Shown in pieces: positions 25,686-34,540 of a stretch of 64,000 nt of DNA (its first letter is position 1; every line of letters begins with the position of its first letter). Source of the stretch: Actinacidiphila fildesensis. GTDB lineage: Bacteria > Actinomycetota > Actinomycetes > Streptomycetales > Streptomycetaceae. Made by a program: the position numbers and the translations under genes. The notes under the pieces are model-generated. The model was not told the origin of the DNA. It saw only the letters and a program-made list of their open reading frames with translations, and did not search any database. The stretch is from the NCBI RefSeq assembly GCF_042652185.1, contig NZ_JBHSIX010000008.1. One strand, written 5' to 3'.

Positions 25686-26875
25686 GCCGCGGCCGCCTCG
25701 GCCAGCCGATCCGCGACATGCCGGATCAGCCGCTGGAGATCGGCGCAATATACGGACGGATGGCGGAAGCCCTCGCCGTCGACATATCGGTGGGCGTAGT
25801 TGCCGCCGCCGCACACCTGGACCAGCGGGCACCGGCGGCACTGCCCGGCCAGCGCGGCGAGCCCGCCCTGGCGGGCGGCGACACCCGGGTGTGCGAGTGC
25901 CTCGTCGAACGTGTGGTGGAAGACGTCGAGCCCGGTGGCGGCGGCGCCCTCGTAGGCGGACTTGAGCGAGTCCACCTGCTCGATGCTGCCGTCGGTCTCC
26001 ACCACCACGGCGTCGAACGCCCGCAGCCCCAGCGATTCGGTGGCCGCCGGGACGCCGAGGAGCAGCGCGAGGCACTCCTCGAAGATCCGCACCCGGATCC
26101 GGCGGCGGTCGGACCGCCACCACTGGTCGAAGACGGTGCACAGCCAGTCGCCGTACGGGGACGGCCGCTCGGCCGGCGCGGGCAGGCCTGGCGGCGGCAC
26201 ACTCCAGTTGCCGTGCGGGAGGAGGAAGTCCACCGCGGGCGGCGAGAAGTCGAGCAGCGACCCGTAGACCTCGGCGGGGTCGGAGGCGAGGTCGACGACA
26301 CAGAGCACGCCCGCGTAGCTCCCCCGGTGCCGGTCCTCGGCGAGCAACCGCAGCCCGCGGGCGGCGGCCGGCCAGGACGGACGGCCCGCGTGGTCCACTC
26401 GCGCCAGGTTGTGGCCGGGCAGCCCGCCGTCGAGACTCACCCCGACCCGGATCCGGTGCGCGGCCAGCGTCCGCAGCCGGTCGTCGTCGAGCAGCGTGCC
26501 GTTGGTCTGGACGGTGCCGTGCACGGCGCAGTCCACGGGCACCGCGGCCCGCACCCGGTCGACGACGGCGCCGAGCGCTTCGGTCTCGGCGAGCAGCGGT
26601 TCGCCGCCGTGCAGGACGACCGCGATGTCGGTGAGCCCGTGCGCGGCGGCGTGTTCGGCGATCCGGGCGGCGGTGGCGTCGAGCACCGGTGCGGCGGGGG
26701 TAGCGGGACGGTGCCGCCAGCCGCTGTCCGGGCCCGCGTAGAGATAGCAGTAGCGGCAAGCGAGGTTGCAGCGGCCGTTCATCTTGAGGATGAACTGGCG
26801 GAAGGGGACCGCACGTGGACCGTCCGGTCCTGCCGGTTCCCGCGACGTCACCGGTCCTTCCGTGGCCTGCCTCAC
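25682..26875 (-). CDS. fxsB: FxsB-like radical SAM/SPASM peptide maturase
   Basis: About 397 aa from GTG 26875 (AGGGG upstream); GTG at 26851 is an alternative. The radical SAM cluster motif is CNLACRYC (Cys36, 40, 43), with GGEPLL and NGTLLDDDRL typical of the fold. A C-terminal SPASM-type region holds further Cys residues (GQCRRCPLVQVCGGG). FxsB enzymes are predicted to modify the C-terminal part of FxSxx-COOH peptides. The candidate substrate is encoded 148 bp upstream on the same strand (27024-27215). The chemistry is unproven here. Confidence 0.9.
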   Translation of the reverse strand: MRQATEGPVTSREPAGPDGPRAVPFRQFILKMNGRCNLACRYCYLYAGPDSGWRHRPATPAAPVLDATAARIAEHAAAHGLTDIAVVLHGGEPLLAETEALGAVVDRVRAAVPVDCAVHGTVQTNGTLLDDDRLRTLAAHRIRVGVSLDGGLPGHNLARVDHAGRPSWPAAARGLRLLAEDRHRGSYAGVLCVVDLASDPAEVYGSLLDFSPPAVDFLLPHGNWSVPPPGLPAPAERPSPYGDWLCTVFDQWWRSDRRRIRVRIFEECLALLLGVPAATESLGLRAFDAVVVETDGSIEQVDSLKSAYEGAAATGLDVFHHTFDEALAHPGVAARQGGLAALAGQCRRCPLVQVCGGGNYAHRYVDGEGFRHPSVYCADLQRLIRHVADRLAEAAAA

Positions 26876-27023
26876 AGCATGTCCCCTGTCCCCCGGTCCG
26901 TGGCGGAACCTTCCTTCTCTCGCGGCAGCACAAACCCCGGTGCGGCGGCATTGTCCGGATCGGCCTGCGATCCGACCGAAACCGGGCGGGGCACCAGGGC
27001 GAAGGAGCCGGGCGGCCGCGCGT

Positions 27024-27215
27024 TCAGAAAGCGCTGTTGAATGCCCAAAGGGTCTCGGACGGCTCACCCAGCCGGGTCCGCAGGCCCTCCAGTACCTCGG
27101 ACAGCACGGGGTGGTCCAGTTCCCGCAGCGTCTCCAGATCCAGGTCCAGCAGATCCGGCAGTCCGTCCGGATCTGCCGCCGTTCCGGTACGCTCCGCGCT
27201 ATTTTCCTGACCCAT
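27024..27215 (-). CDS. fxsA: FxSxx-COOH peptide precursor
   Basis: 63 aa, ending exactly in FNSAF, i.e. the F-x-S-x-x-COOH signature of the family. The body is acidic and leucine-rich (GLPDLLDLDLETLRELDHP), like a leader that would dock a maturase. ATG at 27215. It lies directly upstream of the radical SAM gene. The expected product is a modified C-terminal tail; function is unknown in this family. Confidence 0.88.
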   Translation of the reverse strand: MGQENSAERTGTAADPDGLPDLLDLDLETLRELDHPVLSEVLEGLRTRLGEPSETLWAFNSAF

Positions 27216-27260
27216 CGTCACACCACCCTCAATTCCCCGCAGTTGGGGCCCATCTGGGAT

Positions 27261-27279
27261 GCCCGCCCATCGGGTGGGC
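27261..27279 (-). terminator. Weak hairpin between vWA gene and FxsA gene
   Basis: GCCCGCCC and GGGTGGGC form an 8-bp stem with one G-T pair and a 3-base loop, placed between the stop of the vWA gene and the FxsA start. It could terminate or attenuate the upstream operon and so separate the two halves of the block. Evidence is structural only. Confidence 0.4.
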
Positions 27280-27312
27280 AAAACCCCCGGCACGGCGTCG
27301 GGAACGCCGCGC

Positions 27313-30300
27313 CTACCGTCCGCCGCCCAGAGCGGCCAGCCGTTCCGCCGTCCAGTCGGCGTCCCGTCCGCCACCGTCCGGGAGTCTGCGCCACTCCTCC
27401 AAGGCCGCCCGGTACGCCTCCCGCGCGGCCCGCGGCCGTTGTGCCGCCTCGTACACCACACCGCGCCGGTGGTGCGCCTCGGCCGTCAGCCGCACCGCCG
27501 GGGCCGGGTCGGCCGACCCCTCCTCGGCAGCCCTGGCCGTCTCGGCCGCCCTGCGGAAGGCGTCCGCCGCCTGGTCCAGCCGGTCGGATCCCCCGGTGTG
27601 CCGGAAGTTCAGCCGGTTCGCCTCACCCAGCTCCAGCCAGGCGCGGGCCCGCACCAGCGGAGCGCCGCCGTTCCGGGCCGCGAGCCCGAAGATGTGCTCG
27701 GCCTCGCGGAGGTCGACCAGGTCCTGACTCGTCCGGTACCGCAGCAACAACGCCCGGCCCAGCATCATCAGCCGCTGGGTGAGCCGGGGGTGACCGGCCG
27801 GGGACTGCATCCGGCAGTCCCGCAGCACCCGGATCGCACGGGAGACGAACGCCGCCCCGCCCGCCAGTTCCGCCCGCTGGAGCAGGACCGTGCCCCACTC
27901 CTCCATCAACTCGCCGTACTCGGGCCGGTCCCGCATCATCTGGTGGCCCGCATCCTGGAACCGGTCGGCCGCCTCGTCCAGATCCGACGGCGGCCCGCCC
28001 GCCGCATACCGGTGCACCCACAGCCGGGCCGACCGGACCAGCACCTCGGCCCGGAGTATCCGCTCCCTGACGTCCTCCAGCGTCCGCGCCACCAGCCGGC
28101 CGGCCTGCTCCAGCCGGTCGCCCGCCAGCAGCAGTGCGTCGATCAGCAGCAGCTGAACCCGGACCCTGTCCTCGATCGGCGCCTGTTCCGCGGCCAGCGC
28201 TGCGCGGGCGTACTCCAGCGACCCGGCGGCCTGCGCGGCGTACACCCGGGAGCGCTCGGCATCGTCACCCGTCCCGGCCAGCATCAACAGCGCCCGCCCG
28301 CGGGCCAGCGAAAGGCCGGCCGGCTGGGGGACGTCCTCCCCGGACCGGGGATGCCCGTCGGAGTACGCCTCCAGCATGCCGATGGTCTCCTGCAACGGCC
28401 CGGTCTCACCGCTGAGCCGCCACTGCTCCTCCAGCGCCTCGGCCCGCTCCAGGGTGATCCGCAGCGTCTCGTCCGGCTCCAGCCCGGCGCCCGCGCCGGC
28501 CGCCGTGAACTCCCGGTCGGCGCGCCGCAGCAGCTCCAGCGCGGCCTGCCGCTGGCCGAGCGCCCGCAGGTCGGAGGCGGCCGCGTGCAGCACCCGGGCC
28601 AGCACGGCGCGGGCCCGCACCGCACCGGGCGAGGCGACCGCGATCTCCGCGGCCTCCTGCGCCTCGCGCAGCAGACCGGCCTCGCCCTGCAGCCGCCACA
28701 GCCGCAGCAGGTTCTGCGCCAGCTCGCCCCACAGCTCGGGATCGGCCGCGGTCGGCAGCGCGGCGGCCGCCGCCCGGCGGAGCAGTTGTACGGCGTCCAG
28801 CAGGCTCTGCACCATGCCGTCGGACTCGAAGCGCCCGACGAGCACCCTGGCCCGTTCCAGCGCCGCCTGCGAACGGGGAGCGCCGGCGCCCTCGACACCG
28901 ATCTGCTCGGTCACGTCCGTCAGCGGGATGAAGCGTTCCAGCACCTTCGCCGCCACCTGGGCGAAGGGCTGCGCGGCCCGCCGGGCCGACTCCTCCGCAC
29001 CGCCGTCCAGCGCCGGTATCCGTCCCGGCACGGCTCCGCCGCCACGGCCGTCCGCCAGCTGGGCGATGGCCAGCGCCGGGAAGTTGGGGCCGCCGAGCCC
29101 GAACCGCTGCTCGACGTACTCGGAGCAGTGCTTGAGCACCAGCAGTGCCTCGTCCCGCCCCAACGGGCCCAGCAGGACGTCCTGGACGCCCTCGGCGAAC
29201 GCGTACCACTGCGCCGGCGGACGTACCGCGGGCACCTCGCCGATCACGGTGCCGTACGCGGGGGTGTCCAGCACTGTTCCGTACGGGGGCGTCTCCGTTC
29301 CGGGACCGCCGGAGCCGCCCGAGCCGGCCCGGGTGAGCAGCCCGCTGAGCAGCACCTCGGAGAGTTCCGCGGGTCCGGAGTCGGGCAGCATCGTGCGCTG
29401 CACCAGCTGCATCACCGGCAGATAGAGCGGGGCCGCGGCCACGTACACCGCGAGCTGCGCAGCGCCCGGGGAGGCGGCGGACCGGAACCGGGCGACGAGC
29501 TCGGCCGGGGCCAGCGGTCTGCGCGGCCGGGACGGCGGTGCGGCCGGCTGGTCGGCGCGCACCCAGCCCACCGCGGCCGGCACCGGTCCCGTGCCGGTGC
29601 CCGACAGCAGCCGCGCCCACGCGCCCAGCGCGGCGGCGGTCGGCGGCAGCACCGGGACCGGGACCATGCCGGGTCGCTCCAGCGCGCCCTCCCCCTCGAA
29701 GTGCAGCGTCGCCGACTGTCCGGGGCCTTGTCCTCGCATCAGCAGCCCGTACGAGGTCGGCAGCCGGGTACGGGACCACAGCCGCTGCGGCAGCGGCTGG
29801 AGCACGGCGACGGGCGCGTGCCGGGACAGCCGGTGCAGCAGCCGGTGCGCCTCGCCGCTGCGCCACAGCGGGCCGGCGCAGTCGCTGACGAGCACTGTCA
29901 CCTGACGTCCCGTCGGGTCGTTGAGCTGGTCCGCGGAGCGCAGCCCGGCGGCGCCGGGTTCGAAGCGGCGGCTCACCGCGGCGCCGCCGTCCGGGGTCTG
30001 GTGCAGATACTGCACATGGACGTCACGGAAGGCGCCCAACTGGCCGAAGACCTGCTGGAACTCGCCGAGCATGCGTTCCCACACGTACATCGACGACGAG
30101 GCGTCCATCAGCAACTGCAGCGAGGCGTCGCCCCGCGAGATGCTGCGGAAGACCGGCATCAGCAGACCGCCGGCCCGCGCGCTGCGCTCCGCCGTCGCCG
30201 ACTCGTCCAGCTCGCTGCGGATCGGCGGTGCGGCGCTGTGGTAGCGCTGCAACGGGCGCAGCGCCCGCTGCAGTTCCAGCAGTCCCGGCAGTGCGGGTGC

Positions 30301-30750
30301 CTCGGGCACGCCGATGGAGAAGGCGCCGCCCGGCAGCGGGGAGCCCCGTCCGCCACCGGCCGTACGGTCCCGGTCCCCCGGATACAGCGCGATGCTGCCC
30401 CCGGGCAGACCGCCGCCGGGATGGCCGGATCCCGCCCCCGGATCGTCGGGACGGTCCCCCGCGTCGGCCGCCGGGTCCGCCGGCCGGTCCACGGTGTCCA
30501 CCGCGGCCGTCCCGGTCGCCCGGTCCGCCGGGCGCGGGCCGTCGGCCCACTCACCGGGCTCCGCGCCGGCCCCGGCGGGCTGCGACCAGCGCGCCAGCCA
30601 GACGGCGTCGGCCAGTTCACCCAGGTCCGGGTCGAGCCCCGCCCCGCGCAGCCGCTCGATGATCTCCGCGAGCGGATCACGGCGCGGCCGCGGAGGCGGC
30701 GACGGAGGCGGCTGGGCCTCGGGTGGCGGGGAGGGGGGAGGCGCTGTCAC
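27313..30750 (-). CDS. SAV_2336-type vWA-domain protein with TPR-like C-terminus
   Basis: 1145 aa. A Pro-rich, disordered N-terminus (about 1-25) and helical segment precede a von Willebrand A domain with the MIDAS start LLMDASSSMY (DxSxS), followed by VTVLVSDCAGPLWRSG. A large linker region and a long all-helical, TPR-like C-terminal half (about 560-1145) follow. It starts 4 bp after the MoxR stop, so they are translationally linked. vWA proteins paired with MoxR ATPases act as substrate adaptors or sensors in the vWA-MoxR-VMAP ternary conflict systems. Confidence 0.82.
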   Translation of the reverse strand: MTAPPPSPPPEAQPPPSPPPRPRRDPLAEIIERLRGAGLDPDLGELADAVWLARWSQPAGAGAEPGEWADGPRPADRATGTAAVDTVDRPADPAADAGDRPDDPGAGSGHPGGGLPGGSIALYPGDRDRTAGGGRGSPLPGGAFSIGVPEAPALPGLLELQRALRPLQRYHSAAPPIRSELDESATAERSARAGGLLMPVFRSISRGDASLQLLMDASSSMYVWERMLGEFQQVFGQLGAFRDVHVQYLHQTPDGGAAVSRRFEPGAAGLRSADQLNDPTGRQVTVLVSDCAGPLWRSGEAHRLLHRLSRHAPVAVLQPLPQRLWSRTRLPTSYGLLMRGQGPGQSATLHFEGEGALERPGMVPVPVLPPTAAALGAWARLLSGTGTGPVPAAVGWVRADQPAAPPSRPRRPLAPAELVARFRSAASPGAAQLAVYVAAAPLYLPVMQLVQRTMLPDSGPAELSEVLLSGLLTRAGSGGSGGPGTETPPYGTVLDTPAYGTVIGEVPAVRPPAQWYAFAEGVQDVLLGPLGRDEALLVLKHCSEYVEQRFGLGGPNFPALAIAQLADGRGGGAVPGRIPALDGGAEESARRAAQPFAQVAAKVLERFIPLTDVTEQIGVEGAGAPRSQAALERARVLVGRFESDGMVQSLLDAVQLLRRAAAAALPTAADPELWGELAQNLLRLWRLQGEAGLLREAQEAAEIAVASPGAVRARAVLARVLHAAASDLRALGQRQAALELLRRADREFTAAGAGAGLEPDETLRITLERAEALEEQWRLSGETGPLQETIGMLEAYSDGHPRSGEDVPQPAGLSLARGRALLMLAGTGDDAERSRVYAAQAAGSLEYARAALAAEQAPIEDRVRVQLLLIDALLLAGDRLEQAGRLVARTLEDVRERILRAEVLVRSARLWVHRYAAGGPPSDLDEAADRFQDAGHQMMRDRPEYGELMEEWGTVLLQRAELAGGAAFVSRAIRVLRDCRMQSPAGHPRLTQRLMMLGRALLLRYRTSQDLVDLREAEHIFGLAARNGGAPLVRARAWLELGEANRLNFRHTGGSDRLDQAADAFRRAAETARAAEEGSADPAPAVRLTAEAHHRRGVVYEAAQRPRAAREAYRAALEEWRRLPDGGGRDADWTAERLAALGGGR

Positions 30751-30754
30751 ACCC

Positions 30755-31804
30755 TCACCTCGGCCGGTCGAGTCGCTGGATGAGCATGTCGGCGAGCCGG
30801 TCGCGGGACGGCGGCGCGGCGTGGTGCGTGAGGTAGATCGCGTTCAACAGCTGGTCGGCGGCGAGGAGTTCGCTGCGCGAGCGCTCCAGGAACCGGGTGA
30901 TCAGATCGTCGCCGATCCTGGCCGCCTCGGTCCCCAGATGCGCCCGGACCACGGTGGCCAGCCGTTTGTGGTCGGGCTGCCCCAGTTCGAGATGGATGCA
31001 GCGCCGCAGCAGCGGCGCCGGGAAGTCGCGCTCGCCGTTGCTGGTGAGCACGACGAAGGGGAAGGCCCGGCAGCCGACCCGGCCGTCCTCGACCGTCACC
31101 TTCGTACTGTCGTCGGTGAGCACCTCGACCCGCGGCTCGCGCTCGGCGAGCCGTTCGAGCTCGGGGATCGCGAACTCGCCCTCCTCCAGCACGTTCAGCA
31201 GGTCATTGGGAAGATCGATATCGCTCTTGTCCAGTTCGTCCACGAGCAGGACGCGGGGCCGCGCCGTCGGCAGCAGCGCCGTGCCCAGCGGGCCCAGCCG
31301 GATGTAGCTGCCGATGCCGCCGGGCGTCTGGGCCCGGCCGCTCGCCGCGATCTGGGTGTCCTGGAGCCGCGCGATGGCGTCGTAGCGGTAGAGGCCGTCC
31401 TGCAGCGTGGTGCGGCTGACGATGGGCCAGCGCAGCACCCGTCCGAGACCCAGCTCGTACGCGACGGCATGCGCCAGCGTGCTCTTGCCGGTGCCGGGAC
31501 TGCCGGTGACCAGCAGCGGACGGCGCAGGTACAGCGCGGCGTTGACGATCTCCAGCTCTTCCGGACTGGGCCGGTGCAGCTGCGCCATGTGCCGGTACGC
31601 GCCGAGCCTGCGGGTCGAGGCGCTGTCCGTGCCGGGGCCGGGCTCGACGAGGGGGCCGCCGTCGAAATCCCGCCACGGCGGCGGATCGGGCAGCGTACTG
31701 ATCCCGTCGTGCGGCTCCCCGGCACCCCGGTAGATCAGCCACTCGTTCTCTTCGTTGCCGTCGGTCCCGGCATTCCCGTCGGGCCGCGCGTTGATGTCAG
31801 GCAC
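30755..31804 (-). CDS. MoxR-family AAA+ ATPase
   Basis: 349 aa from GTG 31804, which has GAGGAG at ideal spacing. Walker A is TGSPGTGKSTLAHAV, Walker B is VLLVDELDKSD, and sensor 1 is FVVLTSNGERD. MoxR ATPases remodel protein complexes together with vWA partners; the vWA gene follows after 4 bp and a VMAP-type protease gene precedes it by 100 bp. The first 70 residues before the AAA core are a disordered acidic extension. Confidence 0.92.
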   Translation of the reverse strand: MPDINARPDGNAGTDGNEENEWLIYRGAGEPHDGISTLPDPPPWRDFDGGPLVEPGPGTDSASTRRLGAYRHMAQLHRPSPEELEIVNAALYLRRPLLVTGSPGTGKSTLAHAVAYELGLGRVLRWPIVSRTTLQDGLYRYDAIARLQDTQIAASGRAQTPGGIGSYIRLGPLGTALLPTARPRVLLVDELDKSDIDLPNDLLNVLEEGEFAIPELERLAEREPRVEVLTDDSTKVTVEDGRVGCRAFPFVVLTSNGERDFPAPLLRRCIHLELGQPDHKRLATVVRAHLGTEAARIGDDLITRFLERSRSELLAADQLLNAIYLTHHAAPPSRDRLADMLIQRLDRPR

Positions 31805-31904
31805 TACATGCTCCTCGTCGCTCGTACGTCGATGGCAGGAGCGCAGACCACGTATCGACCGTCCCACGGAGTGGGGGCGGAACATAAGGGGTGTGTTCGG
31901 CCGG

Positions 31905-34016
31905 TCATGGCGTCTCCAGCGGCTGATCGGTGCCGGGCAGCGGGCGGGTCGGGTCGTCGTACAGCAGGATCAGTCCCTTGGAGATGTAGGCCTCGGGCTC
32001 GCGGCGGGCGAGATCGGCACGCAGCTTACGCACCGCCTCCGGCAGCCGGTCCGCCTGCGCGGCGGCGGCGACCGCGTGTTCCACCCCCCGGTGGAAATCG
32101 GTGCACACCAGGTCCCGTTCGGCCCGTTCGCGGCGCCAGAGGACCACTCCGTACCCGGCGTTGGTGACCCGGCGCAGGTTCGCGGGGCCGTCCTCGGCAT
32201 CCGAGGCCCGGCACAGCGCGGGCACCGAGTACAGGCCACGGGAGCGCAGTTCGTCGTCCGAGGGGACCGGCCCCGGCTCCCCGGCGTCGCAGTCCAGCAC
32301 CACCGGTTCCATCGGCCCGGCCTGCACCCGCTTCCAGCGGGCCCTCCGCAGGGCCGCGTCCTCGCCGACCTCGTCCGGGTCGTACTCCGGGTCGGCCCGG
32401 CGCACCACGACCGGACGCTGCTCCCCCAGCGTCGTCCCGTCCGCCGGTATCCGCCAGGTCTCCACCGGCAGTTCGAGCAGCGCTCTGACCACCGCCACCT
32501 GCAGGACCGCCCGGCGGTCCGGCTCGTCGCAGCGGCGGAACGCCTCGGCGAGCGGGGCGCTCAGCCGCACCGGCAGTTCGCCGAGGCGGGTGCCTTCCGC
32601 ACCCTCGGCCACCGGCCGGACGTCGCCCGCCGCGTCCACGATGGCGATCCGCCAGTCGTAGCTGTCCCGTTCCCAGCCGCGGCGGTCGATCTCCAGCAGC
32701 ACCGAGGGGTGCGAGACCGCCTCACGGGCGGGCGGACCGCCGGCGCCCGGGACCCGCACACCGGACGGGCCGGGGTCCGTCCTGCGGTCGTTGACCCGGG
32801 CGAGCCATTCGCGGCCCAGCTCGTTGCGGAAGCCGCGCGACAGGTCCCGTTCGCTCGCGGCGACGGCCGCCGCCCAGTTCCACAGCCGCCGCTCGGCGCC
32901 GTGCGCCGCCTCGTACGGGCGCTCCGCCGTCGCCGCATGGACGCAGTAGCGCAGCACCGTCTCCAACTCGCTCTGCCCGCGCCGCAGTTCGTAGAGCAGC
33001 CCGAGCCCGTCGCGCCAGCCGCGCGGCGCCAGCGGCAGGTTCTCGCAGGGCTGGCCGCGCAGTTCGTTGACCGTCGCCAGCAGGCTCAATGTGCTGACCG
33101 GTGGCGGGAGTTCGGCGAGCAGTCCGAGCAGTTCGGTGCGCATCCCGGGCGAAAGGGCGCGCCCGGGGGTGGCGCCCATCAGGTTGTGGGCGTCGGTCCA
33201 GGTCGTGACGTTGGTGTCGGCGCGCCGGTGGCGGTCGGCATGATGCCGGTCGTGGGCGTGCACCACCCGCTGGAAGAGGTCGTCGGACTCGGCGCCGACC
33301 GGCCCCTGCGGCAGCGGCAGCCCGCGTAACTGCACGACGGATATGGCCAGTCCGCCGTCCTGGCCGCCGCGCCGGGCCTTGAGCACGCCGATCACCTCGC
33401 CACGGGCGAGGTCGACGACCGGGCCGCCGGAGGCGCCCGACGGGATCTCGTCCTCGTTGCCGAGGCGGAGCTTGCCGTCCTTGCCCAGCTCGCCGCGGAT
33501 CGTGCACCGGCCGCTGACGTCCTCGACCTCGCCGTCCACCTCCATGCAGCCGAAGAAGGCGACTTCCTTGCGGGTGAAGACCTTCGAGGTGCGCTCGGTG
33601 AGCCAGACACAGGCGTGCGGCACCGGTTCCAGCAGCCGGATCAGCGCCAGGTCGGGGGCGGGCCACAACCCCGGTCCGGGATTCGCCGCCGGTTCGGCCC
33701 ATTCGACGCGGCCGCGGACCGTGCGCCCGTCGAAGGTGATGCCGACCTCGCGCCCACCGTCAACCACCGCGCCTCCCTCGCCCCGGAGCGCCACATGGGC
33801 GCAGGTGAGCACCCAGTTGGGGGCGACGAAGAAGCCGCTGCCCCATGGGCGGACGGCGACGTCCCCGGCGGACGGACCGCCGGACCCGTCCGGGGCATAC
33901 CCGGACGGAGGGGCATGAACACGTACGGTGGCGGCTCTCACCAGGGGCGCCAGGGTCTCGAAGGGATCCGAGTCCTCGTCCTGTGCGTCCTGTGCGCCCC
34001 CATACCCCCCTGTCAC
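31905..34016 (-). CDS. Trypsin-like protease fused to effector-associated and VMAP-C-like regions
   Basis: 703 aa from GTG 34016; upstream GGGGGG gives a usable ribosome site. The N-terminal domain is a chymotrypsin-fold protease with a complete triad: His74 (LTCAHVAL), Asp122 (PDLALIRL), Ser196 (IPSGASGGPVVD). No signal peptide is seen, so it is cytoplasmic. A middle helical segment (about 275-350, TELLGLLAELPPP) resembles an effector-associated adaptor domain, and the C-terminal part resembles vWA-MoxR-associated protein (VMAP-C). In this layout the protease is the predicted effector, gated by the MoxR/vWA pair. Domain borders are approximate. Confidence 0.82.
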   Translation of the reverse strand: MTGGYGGAQDAQDEDSDPFETLAPLVRAATVRVHAPPSGYAPDGSGGPSAGDVAVRPWGSGFFVAPNWVLTCAHVALRGEGGAVVDGGREVGITFDGRTVRGRVEWAEPAANPGPGLWPAPDLALIRLLEPVPHACVWLTERTSKVFTRKEVAFFGCMEVDGEVEDVSGRCTIRGELGKDGKLRLGNEDEIPSGASGGPVVDLARGEVIGVLKARRGGQDGGLAISVVQLRGLPLPQGPVGAESDDLFQRVVHAHDRHHADRHRRADTNVTTWTDAHNLMGATPGRALSPGMRTELLGLLAELPPPVSTLSLLATVNELRGQPCENLPLAPRGWRDGLGLLYELRRGQSELETVLRYCVHAATAERPYEAAHGAERRLWNWAAAVAASERDLSRGFRNELGREWLARVNDRRTDPGPSGVRVPGAGGPPAREAVSHPSVLLEIDRRGWERDSYDWRIAIVDAAGDVRPVAEGAEGTRLGELPVRLSAPLAEAFRRCDEPDRRAVLQVAVVRALLELPVETWRIPADGTTLGEQRPVVVRRADPEYDPDEVGEDAALRRARWKRVQAGPMEPVVLDCDAGEPGPVPSDDELRSRGLYSVPALCRASDAEDGPANLRRVTNAGYGVVLWRRERAERDLVCTDFHRGVEHAVAAAAQADRLPEAVRKLRADLARREPEAYISKGLILLYDDPTRPLPGTDQPLETP

Positions 34017-34173
34017 GCCGCGCCACCCCCCGTTCGGCCAGCAGTAACGAAAGGCTAGCGGCCTGCGAGGACCCGCGCGAGGGAGTGTCGGAATGCTGCC
34101 TATCCTTGCCTGGAATGTCCCACCGTCCCCGTGTCGCGGTGTCCGTGTGCACCGGTGACCCCTGCTTGGAGCT

Positions 34174-34371
34174 ATGGAGCATCTCGTGTACTTCACCGAT
34201 CGCGGTATCGAGGAGCTGGAGAGCCGGCGCGGCGAGGAGGAGGTCACCTTCGAGTGGCTCGCCTCCCGGCTGCGCGAGTTCGTCGACCTCAATCCCGACT
34301 TCGAGATCCCCGTGGAGCGGCTGGCCACCTGGCTGGCCCGGCTGGACGACGAGGACGACGACGAGGAGTGA
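34174..34371 (+). CDS. Small DUF6104-type protein
   Basis: 65 aa (MEHLVYFTDRGIEELESRRG... ends DDEDDDEE). Strongly acidic at the C-terminus, no membrane segment. A small protein of this kind is widespread in Streptomyces, and I associate it with DUF6104; no function is known. ATG at 34174 follows GGAG at short spacing. Confidence 0.75.
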   Translation: MEHLVYFTDRGIEELESRRGEEEVTFEWLASRLREFVDLNPDFEIPVERLATWLARLDDEDDDEE

Positions 34372-34455
34372 CGGCCCGCGCGGGCGCCGCACCGGCGCCC
34401 ATCGACACCGCTCGGGGACGGCTCGAGTACGGCTCAGGACCGCGGAACAGGCCGC

Positions 34456-34507
34456 TTGACTTCTCCAGTACGCGATATATCGTGTCTCTCAAGAGACGCG
34501 ATATGTT
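34456..34507 (+). promoter_or_regulatory. Promoter and likely PadR operator of the DUF4097-padR operon
   Basis: A TTGACT -35 (34456-34461) is followed by the perfect palindrome CGATATATCG (34473-34482) and a second dyad GTCTC-N4-GAGAC (34484-34497). The 9-mer ACGCGATAT occurs just before 34480 and again 25 bp later (about 34496-34504). AT-rich palindromes like this are unusual in this GC-rich DNA and typical of PadR-family sites. The second gene of the operon encodes a PadR regulator. Confidence 0.65.
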
Positions 34508-34540
34508 GCGTTGCCTGACGTACCACCGAGGAGGGTCGAC

